A DNA stretch of 64,000 bases, taken from NCBI GenBank assembly GCA_016706595.1, contig JADJJH010000001.1, positions 806,001 to 870,000 of the forward strand, read 5' to 3'. Both the position numbers and the translations under genes were made by a program. Below, in pieces: positions 53,567 to 63,660 of the stretch. Origin of the DNA: Bacteroidota bacterium. Lineage in GTDB: Bacteria > Bacteroidota > Bacteroidia > Chitinophagales > Chitinophagaceae. The number at the start of each line of letters is the position of its first letter. The first letter of the stretch is position 1. The notes under the pieces were generated by a model. That model saw only the letters and a program-made list of their open reading frames with translations. It did not search any database and was not told where the DNA came from.

Positions 53567-54406
53567 ATGAAAATACATCTTAATAATTACGAAGAATTTT
53601 TAGTTGATTACCTACATGGTGAATTGCATGGTGAATTGAAATCTGAAATGGAACAATTCATGGCTAATAACCCAAGTGTATATGAAGAATATGAATTACT
53701 TCAAGATACCATTTTAGTGAGTGATGAAAGTATCGTTTTTGAAAATAAATCTTCCCTATTAAAATCAGAAAAACCTGCAGGATTCTGGATTTCTTATAAG
53801 CGAGATATCGCTATTGCTGCTGCAATAAGTGGTATCATCATTATGCTGACTGTTGTAGATAACGAAAAGAAAACAAACCCTATCGTAAAAGAAAACCAAA
53901 GTAACTCCGAACAAATCATAATCAAACCAGCAGACTCATTCGATCAAAATACTAATCAACAAATAATAACCCAAGTTCAAAAAAGTACGATTCTCAAACC
54001 TAAAAAATCATTGCACCCATCGCAATATCCCGCATTACAAGTTGATACCATCAGAAAAGAAGAATTAGCTATACAAAAACCATTCAGACTACAAATACCT
54101 GAAACCATAATGGAATCTGACACGTTATTAACTAAGGATACTTTACGTCACACAAGCCTTGCATCCATTCCTAAAATTATAGAAAATAATCTTGAAGTAA
54201 CTGCTGATTCAAATAATACATATACAACCACTGAACCAAAACCTTTAATCAGTTTAAATCAAACCAATCAACCCAAATTATTCAATACCATTAATCGCTT
54301 GCTGAATCTTAAAAAGAAAGTCAAAAAATCTACCGAACAATTATTACAAACCGAAGTGGTAGTTATGGTAGGCAATACAAAAATCATCAATTTAAATCAT
54401 TATTAA
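53567..54406 (+). CDS. Putative membrane anti-sigma factor
   Basis: This 279-residue protein has an acidic N-terminal cytoplasmic part (about residues 1-78: NYEEFLVDYLHGELHGELKSEMEQFMANNPSVYEEY), one membrane helix (DIAIAAAISGIIIMLTVV) and a long, polar extracytoplasmic part. This is the arrangement of single-span anti-sigma factors, and it follows the sigma gene by three bases. No zinc motif is visible. The family was not recognised by sequence. Confidence 0.78.
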   Translation: MKIHLNNYEEFLVDYLHGELHGELKSEMEQFMANNPSVYEEYELLQDTILVSDESIVFENKSSLLKSEKPAGFWISYKRDIAIAAAISGIIIMLTVVDNEKKTNPIVKENQSNSEQIIIKPADSFDQNTNQQIITQVQKSTILKPKKSLHPSQYPALQVDTIRKEELAIQKPFRLQIPETIMESDTLLTKDTLRHTSLASIPKIIENNLEVTADSNNTYTTTEPKPLISLNQTNQPKLFNTINRLLNLKKKVKKSTEQLLQTEVVVMVGNTKIINLNHY

Positions 54407-54418
54407 AAACTAAAGCAA

Positions 54419-55300
54419 ATGAAAACAATTCACATGATGCTCATGTCGTGGGCACTATTAGCACCGCTATGTTCGGAGGCGCAAGAAAGTAAAACAAGTT
54501 CAGACACTACCAAAATTTTAAATGGTAAATTAAAAATTATTGCCAATGAAAAAGATGGCAAAAAGAAGGGTGCCACCGTTAGTTTGAGTACCAAGCGCGA
54601 TAGAAAAAGAAAAATCGTAGAAACGAGTTATGGTAGCTTTGATATTGGTTTTAATAATTATAACGATGAAACTATGTATGGAACAATTCCCTTAATGCCA
54701 AATGAAGACAATTCATTCTTCAATTTTTTACCAAATGCCGGTGAAAGTGATTTTGAACTAAGAACCGGAAAATCCTTAAATATCAATTTCGGTATTGCCA
54801 AGTTTCAATTGAGCTTGTATAAAAATTATATTAATTTGGTAACCGGACTGACTTACGATATCAATAATTGGTCGTATAAAAAAGCCATTGTTTGGAACAA
54901 AGAACCCGATTTCCAAACTGCTAATTTCCAAGGCGCTTATGTAAGTCGAGATACGGTAAATACTTTCAAGAAAAATAAATTAGTGACTAACTATTTACAA
55001 GTTCCGTTATTACTTCGTATTGAAACGAGTCCGAATAATGATAAACACAATGTATATTTAAGTGCTGGTGGATACGCAGGTTATCTTACTCGAGTTCATA
55101 CCAAACAGGTGAATGAAGGCTCTCGAAAATCAACGAAACAATTCGAAGATTTTAATATTACCAAGGTGCAATATGGCGCGCAATTCGAATTAGGTTACCA
55201 AGGAGTTTCGGTATACTTCAAGAAAAGTTTTACCCCTTTAACAGATTACGGAACAGAGCAATATCCTTATAGTTTTGGATTACGATTGACCGGATTGTAA
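54419..55300 (+). CDS. Outer-membrane beta-barrel protein
   Basis: This 293-residue protein has a signal peptide (MKTIHMMLMSWALLAPLCSEAQ) and a series of strands ending in GTEQYPYSFGLRLTGL, as in the PF13568-type outer-membrane barrel family. It closes the sigma/anti-sigma operon 12 bp after the anti-sigma gene and may be either a target or the sensor end of that system. It converges with the sortase gene with a 22-bp gap. Confidence 0.8.
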   Translation: MKTIHMMLMSWALLAPLCSEAQESKTSSDTTKILNGKLKIIANEKDGKKKGATVSLSTKRDRKRKIVETSYGSFDIGFNNYNDETMYGTIPLMPNEDNSFFNFLPNAGESDFELRTGKSLNINFGIAKFQLSLYKNYINLVTGLTYDINNWSYKKAIVWNKEPDFQTANFQGAYVSRDTVNTFKKNKLVTNYLQVPLLLRIETSPNNDKHNVYLSAGGYAGYLTRVHTKQVNEGSRKSTKQFEDFNITKVQYGAQFELGYQGVSVYFKKSFTPLTDYGTEQYPYSFGLRLTGL

Positions 55301-55322
55301 GCACAAAAATGCGGAATTAAAA

Positions 55323-58300
55323 TTATCTCATAATATACAATTTCCCGAAGCCTTTTTCAATCCAATTATCTGCACCTGAATTACGATGTTCTATTTTATC
55401 GCCATTCAGATTCGTAATTACTCGATACAAATAAACACCATTTGCAAGGGGTTGGCCATATTGGTCATCCCCTTTCCATTTGTAATCAGTGATATTGGTT
55501 CCAATATGAATATTCCCCAAATCGGCCTTCGTAATTTCTTTAACCACTTTGCCTGTTGCAGTTAAAATTTGAATTTTAATATTTGATGGGATTTGTGAAC
55601 CGGTAAGGGTAAACACAAATTGCGTAGAAGTAGAAAACGGATTTGGATAATTTACTAGAGAGGTTATAGACGCTTTATTAATTACTTCAAACCCTACTTT
55701 ATATGCATTGGGCCCTGATGAATTACCCGACTTATCGTTTGCCCTTACTATTAAAACATATTCATCACCATCTTCAGTAAAGGTGGGTCGATATTCAATT
55801 CTCGCAACATTCTTAGATTTATTATCTACAAGCTGTGCAGGAATAAACTTTAATACATTGCCATCAAACGGAATATAGTTTTCGGTTGTTGGGTTATCAC
55901 TAGGATAACGCATATAAACTTTAATCAAAGAAGTATCATCTAATGCCAAGTATTTGTTTTCATCATACAGACTAATATTAATAAATGGTTTAGCCGAAAC
56001 AATATCCTTATCCATAATATGCATTCCATCAAAAGTTACATCCATCAAAGGATTTTGTTTATCGGGCACTACATAATAGTTTAGGAAGCCAATATTATTA
56101 GGATGAAACTGTTCGGGTTGATCAAAATCTGGATTTGCTTCGATAGCAAATACATTACTACCTGCATAATTGTCGGATTTAATATCTACACTAGCAATGA
56201 TGGTATCGTACACCGGAATTGGGAAATATCGCTTCATGGAAACGAGTTGCCGGTTCTTATCCTTATCTATCACTTCATACTTTACCAACATACTATCTAA
56301 TGGCAATTCTGTTAAATTTTCAATCGCTACTTCAAGATGCGAACCTTGTCCCTGCTTTACCGAATCGGTAAATACAAAATGTCGATTTGGATTTAATGCC
56401 GCCTCAGGTACTAATTGATATAATACTCTCCAAAAACGTAATTGCTCGGGCGTTGTAAAATTATTATCCCGATTGGTCATTTGCAATTTTAAGTATGGAT
56501 ACTGTGTTGCATCAATAAACGATAAAGAGGTATCGCCTTTTACAGTGGCTAAGATGGTTTCTATACCATCACGAGTAATGCCAATAAGCTTTACATTCAC
56601 CGAGTCGCCTGGTGCCGGATCTGTTGTTGAACCTGAACGTTTAAATTGTCCCCACGCTTTTGCAGGTCCAATTTGTCCGCTTGTAATTTGTCCTTCGTAG
56701 AGATAGGTTGTAAAAGCAAATTCTTTCAATAATACCTTCGTACTATCAGCCTCAACAAACTGTTGTACACTTGATGAAATATCCTTCTTTGAGAAAAAAA
56801 TCATCGGACGATTTTTATAAAAGGAGTCTATCATCGTAAAGCCCAAATTATACAACTTATGGTAAAGCGTATTACCTACACCATAAATTGTTGAATCGTT
56901 TTTCCAATCTTTAATGAAGTTTTTATTTATAGCTCCGCAATTCCCTGTGCATAAGCGTGGCTGTATCATAACATACATACCGGTTGGAATAGAATCTATA
57001 AAATCAACAATCTTCTTTCGGGATGCTGCTGTTAAAAAACTAAATTCAAAAAAACGATCACTCTCTCTATTGCATGGTTTAAAACTTCCAAATCTACCTT
57101 CACTGCCAACTGCTGCATTAAACCAAGCTTCACCGCTAATCGTATCAATAACTACAAACTGTAAACTTGAATAACCTGGATAAGGATCACATCCATCAGT
57201 ATACCATAAACTACCATTCATTTTAACTCGATAATCAGGCCAATCATACCGAAATGGTGGGGGCGAACCCAGGCAAACATTCTGCACTAATAATTTTTTA
57301 TTTACGCCATTAAACACAAACTTACGACTTGCCGAATCGAGAAAGATTTCATTATAATTATCTTTTTGAAATTGGAAATAATGACTTTGATTCCAACCGG
57401 GTAAACTTCCATCAATATAAATAAATGAGCTATACGACCATTTATGTTTTGGATTACCATATAGGGTATCCATGGCTGTGCGCCAATAGTACACGGTACT
57501 ATCTTGTAAAGTAATGGGTGGTTGCCATTTAATTACACCACCGGTAGAACTGATATGGGTAGTATTCAAAAGCGGACTATCAAAATTTTCCGTAGTATCA
57601 ATTTGCAACACATAGGTTTTTAAGGGTGCAAACGGATTTAGCGTCGATGCTTTTAAGGTCAGGCCTTGTATATTTACAATACCAAATTCATACGGATATA
57701 CTGGCACTAAATCATCATTATATACATTAAAAACACGTTTAAGCGTATTATTGGTTTCAGAAATTTCATCAATAAAACCACTTTGATCGAGAATAATTTC
57801 AAGCGAATTATCACCTAAAGCAAGGTTTCCTTGAACCGGAATTCTTACATGTAGTGTATCTGTAATTGCTATTGAATAATTCTGATGCACTAATACATTT
57901 TCAATGCCATTGGGTAAAGTTCTTCGAATAAAAACACTCACTGAATCTTGATTGTATTGACCTAAATTATGCAAGGCAATACTTACATCAAACGAATCGA
58001 GTGCTGTAGTAATATTCAGTTGTTGAAAATTCAATCCTTTTTCTTCAATGGCATAATCGGGTTTAGCAAAACTGTACATTTTGGTTGCCGGATCACCATT
58101 TAAAATAATCTGCTCGGCATGCTGGCGTAATGACGCGTCGCCTGCTGTGTTTAAGGTAAAAATATTATTTTTCAATTGTTCACCTAATGTTTTCCCAAAC
58201 GATTTAGTAGCAAATTGAGCATATAATGAATCGGTATAGGTTGATAAAACATTTGATAAACCTGTATTATCGCTCGCAATAAAGGCAATACTACCGGCAT

Positions 58301-60428
58301 CCGGTGCCAATACAAATTGTTCACCTAATGTTTTTAGTCCTACCACTAACACAAACGAATTCCCCACACTACAGCCATTGGCGATAAAAACAGGATATCT
58401 ATTTTTATTTGGAAGCAGATAAGGGTTATCTAAATTATAATCTAAAGAAGAAGTAGAACCATGTCCAAAGAATTGGACCAAATTCAGGCCTTCTTTAAAC
58501 AAATGATCAATGACTGCGCTATTCACGGTTTCAATACTACCTGTTGATGATTTTTTGATGGTGGTAACTTTGGCTCCTAAATAAATTCCTTTAATTTTAT
58601 TTTCTTGTTTTGTTAATGCCGAGAGTATGGGTGCTTGTTCATCGGCATTCGAGGTTCCCGCAATATGCAAAACATTCTTCTTCCATAAAACCGAATCGCT
58701 TACTTGATCAAACGTATTAGCGAGTGATTGCTCATGAATTTTAATTTTTTCAAGATAAGTTCTAATTTCAGATCCTTGCCAAACAGGTAATCTCCCTGTT
58801 GGAATTTCTGGACGGCTGGTAAAATTAAAATCCGACAATAAATTATCCGAACACGGAATACCAAACGAAGGCACAACAGGAAACGGATAAGATATTATTG
58901 GTGCTACGGTATATTTCTGATAATCTTTATATTCAATGCCTTTACCAATAATAAAAAGATATTTTGGCTTGGCAAGCCATGAACTATGGTTCACGGCAAA
59001 ACGCAAAAAGTTTTTTATACTTTGCGCATGAAAAGTATAGCCATAACCAAACTCATCATATAAGGTATTTACATCAACTACTACCGGATTAAAACTTCCG
59101 CCTTGCGTTCCTGCGCGATAATTTTTATAATCTGCTACATAATCATGACCTAAACCATCATCAAATAATTTTTTATGCGATAGAATAATATAATCGCCCT
59201 GGTTGGCGCTTAACTGATAATTACTGAATTGAACCGATTTCAAATTTACTACACTGCCGATACTTGCAACGGGTGCCTGACTTTGCAAAAACAATTTTTT
59301 AATTTGTGTAGAAGCCGGAATTAAAAAACGAATGATTCCAGCTATACTAATATCACCTTCAATAAATTCGTTGGCAGTTAAATCATAAATTCGAGGTACC
59401 ACCCCATTATTCTTAAAATTCGTTATTTCTAAATAGTAATCAGTAAGTTTTGGATCAAGTTCGAAATAAAACGAATCTACATTATTGAAGTTAAACTCAC
59501 GAGGATATCTGAACTCGGTATAAGCAATACCATAACGATCGTAAATATTTGCCGTCGCATCGGTATTCATCGGTGTATATTTAAATACCATTTTATTTGC
59601 CGCCGTTAAAAACGACATGGGTACTGAAGCGTTATATCTTTTATAACCAAAGGCACTAAAAGTTGAATCAGCTAATAAATTATTATTGGCAAACAGTTTT
59701 ACGCGATGTTGTGAAATGTAAGAATAGCCAGCAACAGTTGTCTTGAAATAAGCATTAGGTGCTCCACTCACTTTATACGGAAACAAACACGTGTAAGTAA
59801 CCGAATCGTTATTATGGGTATATGCTTTTGAAAATCCTTCCCCATCTTCAAATTGTGATGAGTTAATATAAATAACAGGAATGGTTGGATAATAATAAGA
59901 TGGTCCGGCTGCAAATGAACCTCTGTAATTAGCTTTTACCTTATCCCAGAAATAGGCTTCTTTAATTGGCAGACTCGTTAAGTTATTTGCTCGAGGTATA
60001 TATCGTTTATGATTAGCAGCTGTATTAAAAGTGATAAAATAATAAGCTGTATCGCTAATTAAATTTTGATTAGGATTGAGTTGATCATTTGGGTTTTTAT
60101 ACAAAGCGGCATCAACAGCACCATTTGCTTTTTCAGCATAAAATTCAATATAGTCTGTACTATTTAATACGCCAGAATTATTTACATACAATGGCATTTC
60201 ATTTCCGTCTCTAAATAATTGCAAATTATCGCCGGTAACACTTGAAGGTAAACCTAAGGCTATCAATTGCGAAATGGGAATTCGATAAATATCATCACGA
60301 AAAACACCAAACTTGTAATAGGTCTGCGAATAATTAATCCATTCATTACCATAGACTTGTGAGTATACTTTAGTTTGAAGTAAAAAAAGTAATACAATAA
60401 AAGTAACTAGTTGTTTAATTCGATTCAT
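55323..60428 (-). CDS. PorU2-like T9SS sortase, C25 gingipain family
   Basis: This 1701-residue protein has a signal peptide (MNRIKQLVTFIVLLFLLQTKVYSQ). A C25 peptidase domain (about residues 430-800) has His656 in FFGHGSTSSL and Cys686 in ANGCSVGNSF, the catalytic pair. Several beta-domains follow. The end is FlgD-like (SLVNYPNPFSTSTQFVFTLTGSQIPSNIKIQILTATGK ... NGVYLYRVITN). Canonical PorU is shorter, about 1100-1200 residues. The long form with a FlgD-like end matches what is named PorU2. It should cut sorting domains from T9SS cargo. It is cotranscribed with PorV upstream. Confidence 0.9.
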   Translation of the reverse strand: MNRIKQLVTFIVLLFLLQTKVYSQVYGNEWINYSQTYYKFGVFRDDIYRIPISQLIALGLPSSVTGDNLQLFRDGNEMPLYVNNSGVLNSTDYIEFYAEKANGAVDAALYKNPNDQLNPNQNLISDTAYYFITFNTAANHKRYIPRANNLTSLPIKEAYFWDKVKANYRGSFAAGPSYYYPTIPVIYINSSQFEDGEGFSKAYTHNNDSVTYTCLFPYKVSGAPNAYFKTTVAGYSYISQHRVKLFANNNLLADSTFSAFGYKRYNASVPMSFLTAANKMVFKYTPMNTDATANIYDRYGIAYTEFRYPREFNFNNVDSFYFELDPKLTDYYLEITNFKNNGVVPRIYDLTANEFIEGDISIAGIIRFLIPASTQIKKLFLQSQAPVASIGSVVNLKSVQFSNYQLSANQGDYIILSHKKLFDDGLGHDYVADYKNYRAGTQGGSFNPVVVDVNTLYDEFGYGYTFHAQSIKNFLRFAVNHSSWLAKPKYLFIIGKGIEYKDYQKYTVAPIISYPFPVVPSFGIPCSDNLLSDFNFTSRPEIPTGRLPVWQGSEIRTYLEKIKIHEQSLANTFDQVSDSVLWKKNVLHIAGTSNADEQAPILSALTKQENKIKGIYLGAKVTTIKKSSTGSIETVNSAVIDHLFKEGLNLVQFFGHGSTSSLDYNLDNPYLLPNKNRYPVFIANGCSVGNSFVLVVGLKTLGEQFVLAPDAGSIAFIASDNTGLSNVLSTYTDSLYAQFATKSFGKTLGEQLKNNIFTLNTAGDASLRQHAEQIILNGDPATKMYSFAKPDYAIEEKGLNFQQLNITTALDSFDVSIALHNLGQYNQDSVSVFIRRTLPNGIENVLVHQNYSIAITDTLHVRIPVQGNLALGDNSLEIILDQSGFIDEISETNNTLKRVFNVYNDDLVPVYPYEFGIVNIQGLTLKASTLNPFAPLKTYVLQIDTTENFDSPLLNTTHISSTGGVIKWQPPITLQDSTVYYWRTAMDTLYGNPKHKWSYSSFIYIDGSLPGWNQSHYFQFQKDNYNEIFLDSASRKFVFNGVNKKLLVQNVCLGSPPPFRYDWPDYRVKMNGSLWYTDGCDPYPGYSSLQFVVIDTISGEAWFNAAVGSEGRFGSFKPCNRESDRFFEFSFLTAASRKKIVDFIDSIPTGMYVMIQPRLCTGNCGAINKNFIKDWKNDSTIYGVGNTLYHKLYNLGFTMIDSFYKNRPMIFFSKKDISSSVQQFVEADSTKVLLKEFAFTTYLYEGQITSGQIGPAKAWGQFKRSGSTTDPAPGDSVNVKLIGITRDGIETILATVKGDTSLSFIDATQYPYLKLQMTNRDNNFTTPEQLRFWRVLYQLVPEAALNPNRHFVFTDSVKQGQGSHLEVAIENLTELPLDSMLVKYEVIDKDKNRQLVSMKRYFPIPVYDTIIASVDIKSDNYAGSNVFAIEANPDFDQPEQFHPNNIGFLNYYVVPDKQNPLMDVTFDGMHIMDKDIVSAKPFINISLYDENKYLALDDTSLIKVYMRYPSDNPTTENYIPFDGNVLKFIPAQLVDNKSKNVARIEYRPTFTEDGDEYVLIVRANDKSGNSSGPNAYKVGFEVINKASITSLVNYPNPFSTSTQFVFTLTGSQIPSNIKIQILTATGKVVKEITKADLGNIHIGTNITDYKWKGDDQYGQPLANGVYLYRVITNLNGDKIEHRNSGADNWIEKGFGKLYIMR

Positions 60429-60433
60429 GCATA

Positions 60434-61627
60434 TTATTTTTTGTCCCGATTGGCTGACTTATTAATTTGATCTGCCTTTTGTTCTAGCTTTGCATCGGCG
60501 GCTGATTCGGTATATCCTTTTTTATTGATATCAATTTTAAAAGAAATAAAATGACTGTATAATGGATTTGATTGAAGGTTTAAACTCGAAAAAGCATAAT
60601 CAATACAAAAACTTTTCAATTTTACACCCAATCCAAAAGTAGGCTGAAACAAGGTTACTTTTTCTACATTATTGGTATCCTTATCATCGAGTATTCGTTG
60701 AAAATTTCCGATTCCACCACGCAAATAAAACAATTGATTGTAACCAAGTTCAATCCCTAAACGCGGATCGATACTAAAAGGCTTTAGGTTAATTAAATTT
60801 CCGTAACGTTTACCATCAGTAGTAATATCCATATTTACTTCTGCTAGTACATTTATCTTTTTGTTGACAGAAAAATTTTTACCACCACCTAAAATTAATC
60901 GTGGTGTGGCAACTTCACTACTTCGAGAAACAATTTCATTTCCGGTTTGTGCAAATACTTGTTTTTCTTTTTCAGTAAAACTGAATGACCATACTGTATA
61001 TGTGGTTGTAGCATCTTTTAAAACAGCACCAAATTTCCATTTGCCAACTTTTGCCTGCGCTGCTAAATCAATTCCACCACCCCATGCATTAGCCATTGAA
61101 CCAATAGTACGAGAAATGATTTTCAAATTACCGCCTACCCGAATGTCGATATCTTCGCGATGGGCAAATTTTTTAATGTTTACTTTTTGAGCATATGAAA
61201 TAAAACCTGCATAGTCTTGAGCCGAAATGGCTTTGATTTTTGAATAATCAACTGACCCATCAGGCTGTATTAAATTGATAGTATAAGGAATATCATCAAT
61301 AGCATAACGAATTAAAGAAAAGGCCAAAACACCTTTTTTGTTTTTCATTGGAAAAGCAGCACCTAAATAATCATACTTCGCAATACTGCTAAAATATTCA
61401 GAATGCATATAGCCTAATTGAAAATCAGATTGGATATAACTTAATCCTGCTGGATTCCAATAGGCAGCAGTCACATCATTTACAGAAGCCACTTGCGCAC
61501 CCGACATACCGGTACCTCGTGCCCCCACTCCGATATACAAGTAATCGTTTACATACTTTCGTTGCTGAGCCTCAACTGAAAATAGTATTAAACTTAAGAT
61601 TGAAAACAACAGAATTCGTATTCGCAT
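60434..61627 (-). CDS. PorV/PorQ-family T9SS outer-membrane protein
   Basis: This 397-residue barrel protein has a signal peptide (MRIRILLFSILSLILFSVEAQ). The family start is plain: YLYIGVGARGTGMSGAQVASVNDVTAAYWNPAGLSYIQSDFQLGYMHSEYFSSIAKYDYLGAAFP. It is FadL-like. PorV binds cargo leaving the SprA pore and delivers it to PorU. Its stop is 5 bp from the sortase start, so the pair is an operon. As partner of a long sortase, it may be a second, specialised PorV. Confidence 0.88.
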   Translation of the reverse strand: MRIRILLFSILSLILFSVEAQQRKYVNDYLYIGVGARGTGMSGAQVASVNDVTAAYWNPAGLSYIQSDFQLGYMHSEYFSSIAKYDYLGAAFPMKNKKGVLAFSLIRYAIDDIPYTINLIQPDGSVDYSKIKAISAQDYAGFISYAQKVNIKKFAHREDIDIRVGGNLKIISRTIGSMANAWGGGIDLAAQAKVGKWKFGAVLKDATTTYTVWSFSFTEKEKQVFAQTGNEIVSRSSEVATPRLILGGGKNFSVNKKINVLAEVNMDITTDGKRYGNLINLKPFSIDPRLGIELGYNQLFYLRGGIGNFQRILDDKDTNNVEKVTLFQPTFGLGVKLKSFCIDYAFSSLNLQSNPLYSHFISFKIDINKKGYTESAADAKLEQKADQINKSANRDKK

Positions 61628-61691
61628 GAAATTGTGTAAGTATGATACCCTTCATCAACGATGAATAAGTTAAAATATTTTTAGAACCTAA

Positions 61692-61699
61692 CAAAAATA
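61692..61699 (-). promoter_or_regulatory. -7 box TATTTTTG of the PorV gene
   Basis: It is an exact TAnnTTTG match on the minus strand, 64 bp before the PorV ATG. A CAA (TTG on the minus strand) 24 bp upstream of it could serve as -33, although the spacing is long. Confidence 0.4.
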
Positions 61700-61714
61700 C
61701 TTAAAATTCCTCTA

Positions 61715-61722
61715 TACATTTG
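61715..61722 (+). promoter_or_regulatory. -7 box TACATTTG of tyrS
   Basis: It is an exact TAnnTTTG match 50 bp before the tyrS ATG. It lies back-to-back with the PorV promoter, so this 145-bp gap is a divergent promoter region. No good -33 TTG was seen. Confidence 0.45.
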
Positions 61723-61772
61723 ACAATTATTTTAAACATATACACATACTAATCAACAATATTTTATAGATC

Positions 61773-63050
61773 ATGAGATTGATTGAAGAACTTACTTGGC
61801 GCGGACTTGTACAAGATATTATGCCGGGAACCGATGAACAATTACAAAAAGAATGCACAACAGGTTATGTAGGATTTGATCCAACCTCCGACTCATTACA
61901 TATTGGTAGTTTAGTACCGATTATTTTATTAATGCATTTACAAAAGGCCGGACATAAACCCATTGCCTTAGTTGGCGGCGCAACAGGAATGGTTGGCGAT
62001 CCATCGGGCAAATCGGAAGAACGAAATATGTTGAGTGCTGAACAAATTGATTTCAATGTAAAAGGTGTTCAAAAGCAATTGAGTAAATTTTTGAACTTTG
62101 ATGGCAATGAACCCAATAGTGCCATGATGGTGAATAATTACGATTGGTTTAAAAATATTAGCTTTCTTGATTTTATTCGTGATACGGGAAAGCATATCAC
62201 GGTAAATTATATGTTGGCAAAAGATTCGGTACAAAAACGTTTAGAAACCGGCATGTCATTTACCGAATTTACCTATCAATTAGTTCAAGGTTACGACTTC
62301 TATCATATGTATCAGAACCTTGGCGTTACCTTACAAATGGGTGGGTCAGATCAATGGGGAAATATTGTAACCGGTACCGAATTAATTCGTAGAAAAACAG
62401 GTGGCGAAGCATTTGCCTTTACGGCTCCTCTAATTAAAAAAGCAGATGGTGGTAAATTTGGAAAAACAGAAACCGGAAATATTTGGTTAGATGCAACTAA
62501 AACTTCACCCTATAAATTCTATCAATTTTGGTTGAATGTAAGTGATGCTGATGCAATGACTTATATCAAAATTTTTACTTTTATTTCACCAGCAGAAATT
62601 GATACTTTGATCGCCGATCATTTGCCCTCTCCACATCTACGAATATTACAAAAACGTTTAGCACAAGAACTAACCATTATGGTTCATTCAACAGCCGATT
62701 ATGATTTTGCGGTTAAGGCTTCGCAGATATTGTTTAGTGATACAACTTCGGATACTTTGCTCTCATTAGATGAAAAACAGCTACTCGATATTATGGACGG
62801 TGTGCCAACTTTCAATACCACAAAAGCTCAACTTACAGAAGGCTTAGCCGTTATCGACTTGCTTACACAAACCGGCATTTTTCCATCAAAAGGTGAAGCT
62901 CGAAAAATGTTGCAAAGTGGTGGGGTGAGTATCAATAAAGCCAAAGTTGAAAGCGCTGAATTAAATTTGGATGCTACTTATCTGATGAACGAAAAATACA
63001 TGCTGGTTCAAAAAGGAAAGAAAAATTACCACTTAGTGATTGCAGAATAG
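61773..63050 (+). CDS. tyrS: Tyrosyl-tRNA synthetase
   Basis: This 425-residue class I synthetase charges tRNA-Tyr. The HIGH motif is present as LHIGS (GFDPTSDSLHIGSLVPI) and KMSKS as KFGKT. The tyrosine-recognition text QLVQGYDFYHMYQNLGVTLQMGGSDQWGNI is typical of the TyrS1 group. A C-terminal S4 RNA-binding domain follows (GIFPSKGEARKMLQSGGVSINKAKV). The stop is two bases from the next ATG. Confidence 0.96.
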   Translation: MRLIEELTWRGLVQDIMPGTDEQLQKECTTGYVGFDPTSDSLHIGSLVPIILLMHLQKAGHKPIALVGGATGMVGDPSGKSEERNMLSAEQIDFNVKGVQKQLSKFLNFDGNEPNSAMMVNNYDWFKNISFLDFIRDTGKHITVNYMLAKDSVQKRLETGMSFTEFTYQLVQGYDFYHMYQNLGVTLQMGGSDQWGNIVTGTELIRRKTGGEAFAFTAPLIKKADGGKFGKTETGNIWLDATKTSPYKFYQFWLNVSDADAMTYIKIFTFISPAEIDTLIADHLPSPHLRILQKRLAQELTIMVHSTADYDFAVKASQILFSDTTSDTLLSLDEKQLLDIMDGVPTFNTTKAQLTEGLAVIDLLTQTGIFPSKGEARKMLQSGGVSINKAKVESAELNLDATYLMNEKYMLVQKGKKNYHLVIAE

Positions 63051-63052
63051 GC

Positions 63053-63544
63053 ATGACAAGAATCGGATTACTTTCAGACACACATGGCTTTTTACCGCCA
63101 CAAATATACACGCACTTTAAAGATGTTGATGAAATTTGGCATGCCGGTGATATTGGTAGTATTGAAGTGGCCGATGCCTTAGAAAAATTTAAACCTTTAC
63201 GAGCAGTTTGGGGAAATATTGATGGACATGATTTACGCATTCGCTATCCCGAACAAATGTTATTTCGTGTTGAGGATGTAAAAATACTCATGATGCATAT
63301 TGGAGGCTATCCACCGAAATATAATGCCGAATCGAAACCTATACTAAAAAAATATCAACCCCATTTATTCATTTGCGGACATTCGCATATTTTAAAAGTG
63401 ATACCCGACCCTATTTTAAATGTATTACATATTAATCCGGGTGCCTGTGGTAAAGAAGGATGGCAAAAAGTGAACACCTTAATAAGGTTTAGTATTGATG
63501 GCGACCGAGCTAAAGACTTAGAGGTAATAGAGTTGAAAAAATAA
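63053..63544 (+). CDS. Calcineurin-like phosphoesterase, YfcE/MJ0936 type
   Basis: This 163-residue metallophosphoesterase has all five family motifs: GLLSDTHGFLP, HAGDIGS, WGNIDGHD, MMHIGGYPP and CGHSHILKV, which bind two metals. It belongs to the small, cytoplasmic YfcE-type phosphodiesterases. It starts two bases after the tyrS stop and is cotranscribed. The natural substrate is unknown. Confidence 0.92.
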   Translation: MTRIGLLSDTHGFLPPQIYTHFKDVDEIWHAGDIGSIEVADALEKFKPLRAVWGNIDGHDLRIRYPEQMLFRVEDVKILMMHIGGYPPKYNAESKPILKKYQPHLFICGHSHILKVIPDPILNVLHINPGACGKEGWQKVNTLIRFSIDGDRAKDLEVIELKK

Positions 63545-63631
63545 TTAATTATCAATCTTCAATTATCAATCTTCAGTTATCGAAATACAATTATTAATCC
63601 ACAAGCTACAGGCTGAAGATTGAAAATTGAT

Positions 63632-63645
63632 CCGATAGCTATCGG
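63632..63645. repeat. CCGATAGCTATCGG palindrome
   Basis: This perfect 14-base palindrome lies between the convergent phosphoesterase and rpmE2 genes. The core GATAGCTATCGG recurs at about 26475-26486 in the inverted-repeat element. The CCCGA..TCGGG type recurs at 12501-12518. It may act as a weak bidirectional terminator, but no T-run follows. Confidence 0.55.
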
Positions 63646-63660
63646 GTTAAAGACTGAATC

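Noticed and set aside
55323..60428. Canonical PorU
   Set aside because: The length and FlgD-like C-terminus fit the long PorU2-like form better, so porU was not used as a symbol.
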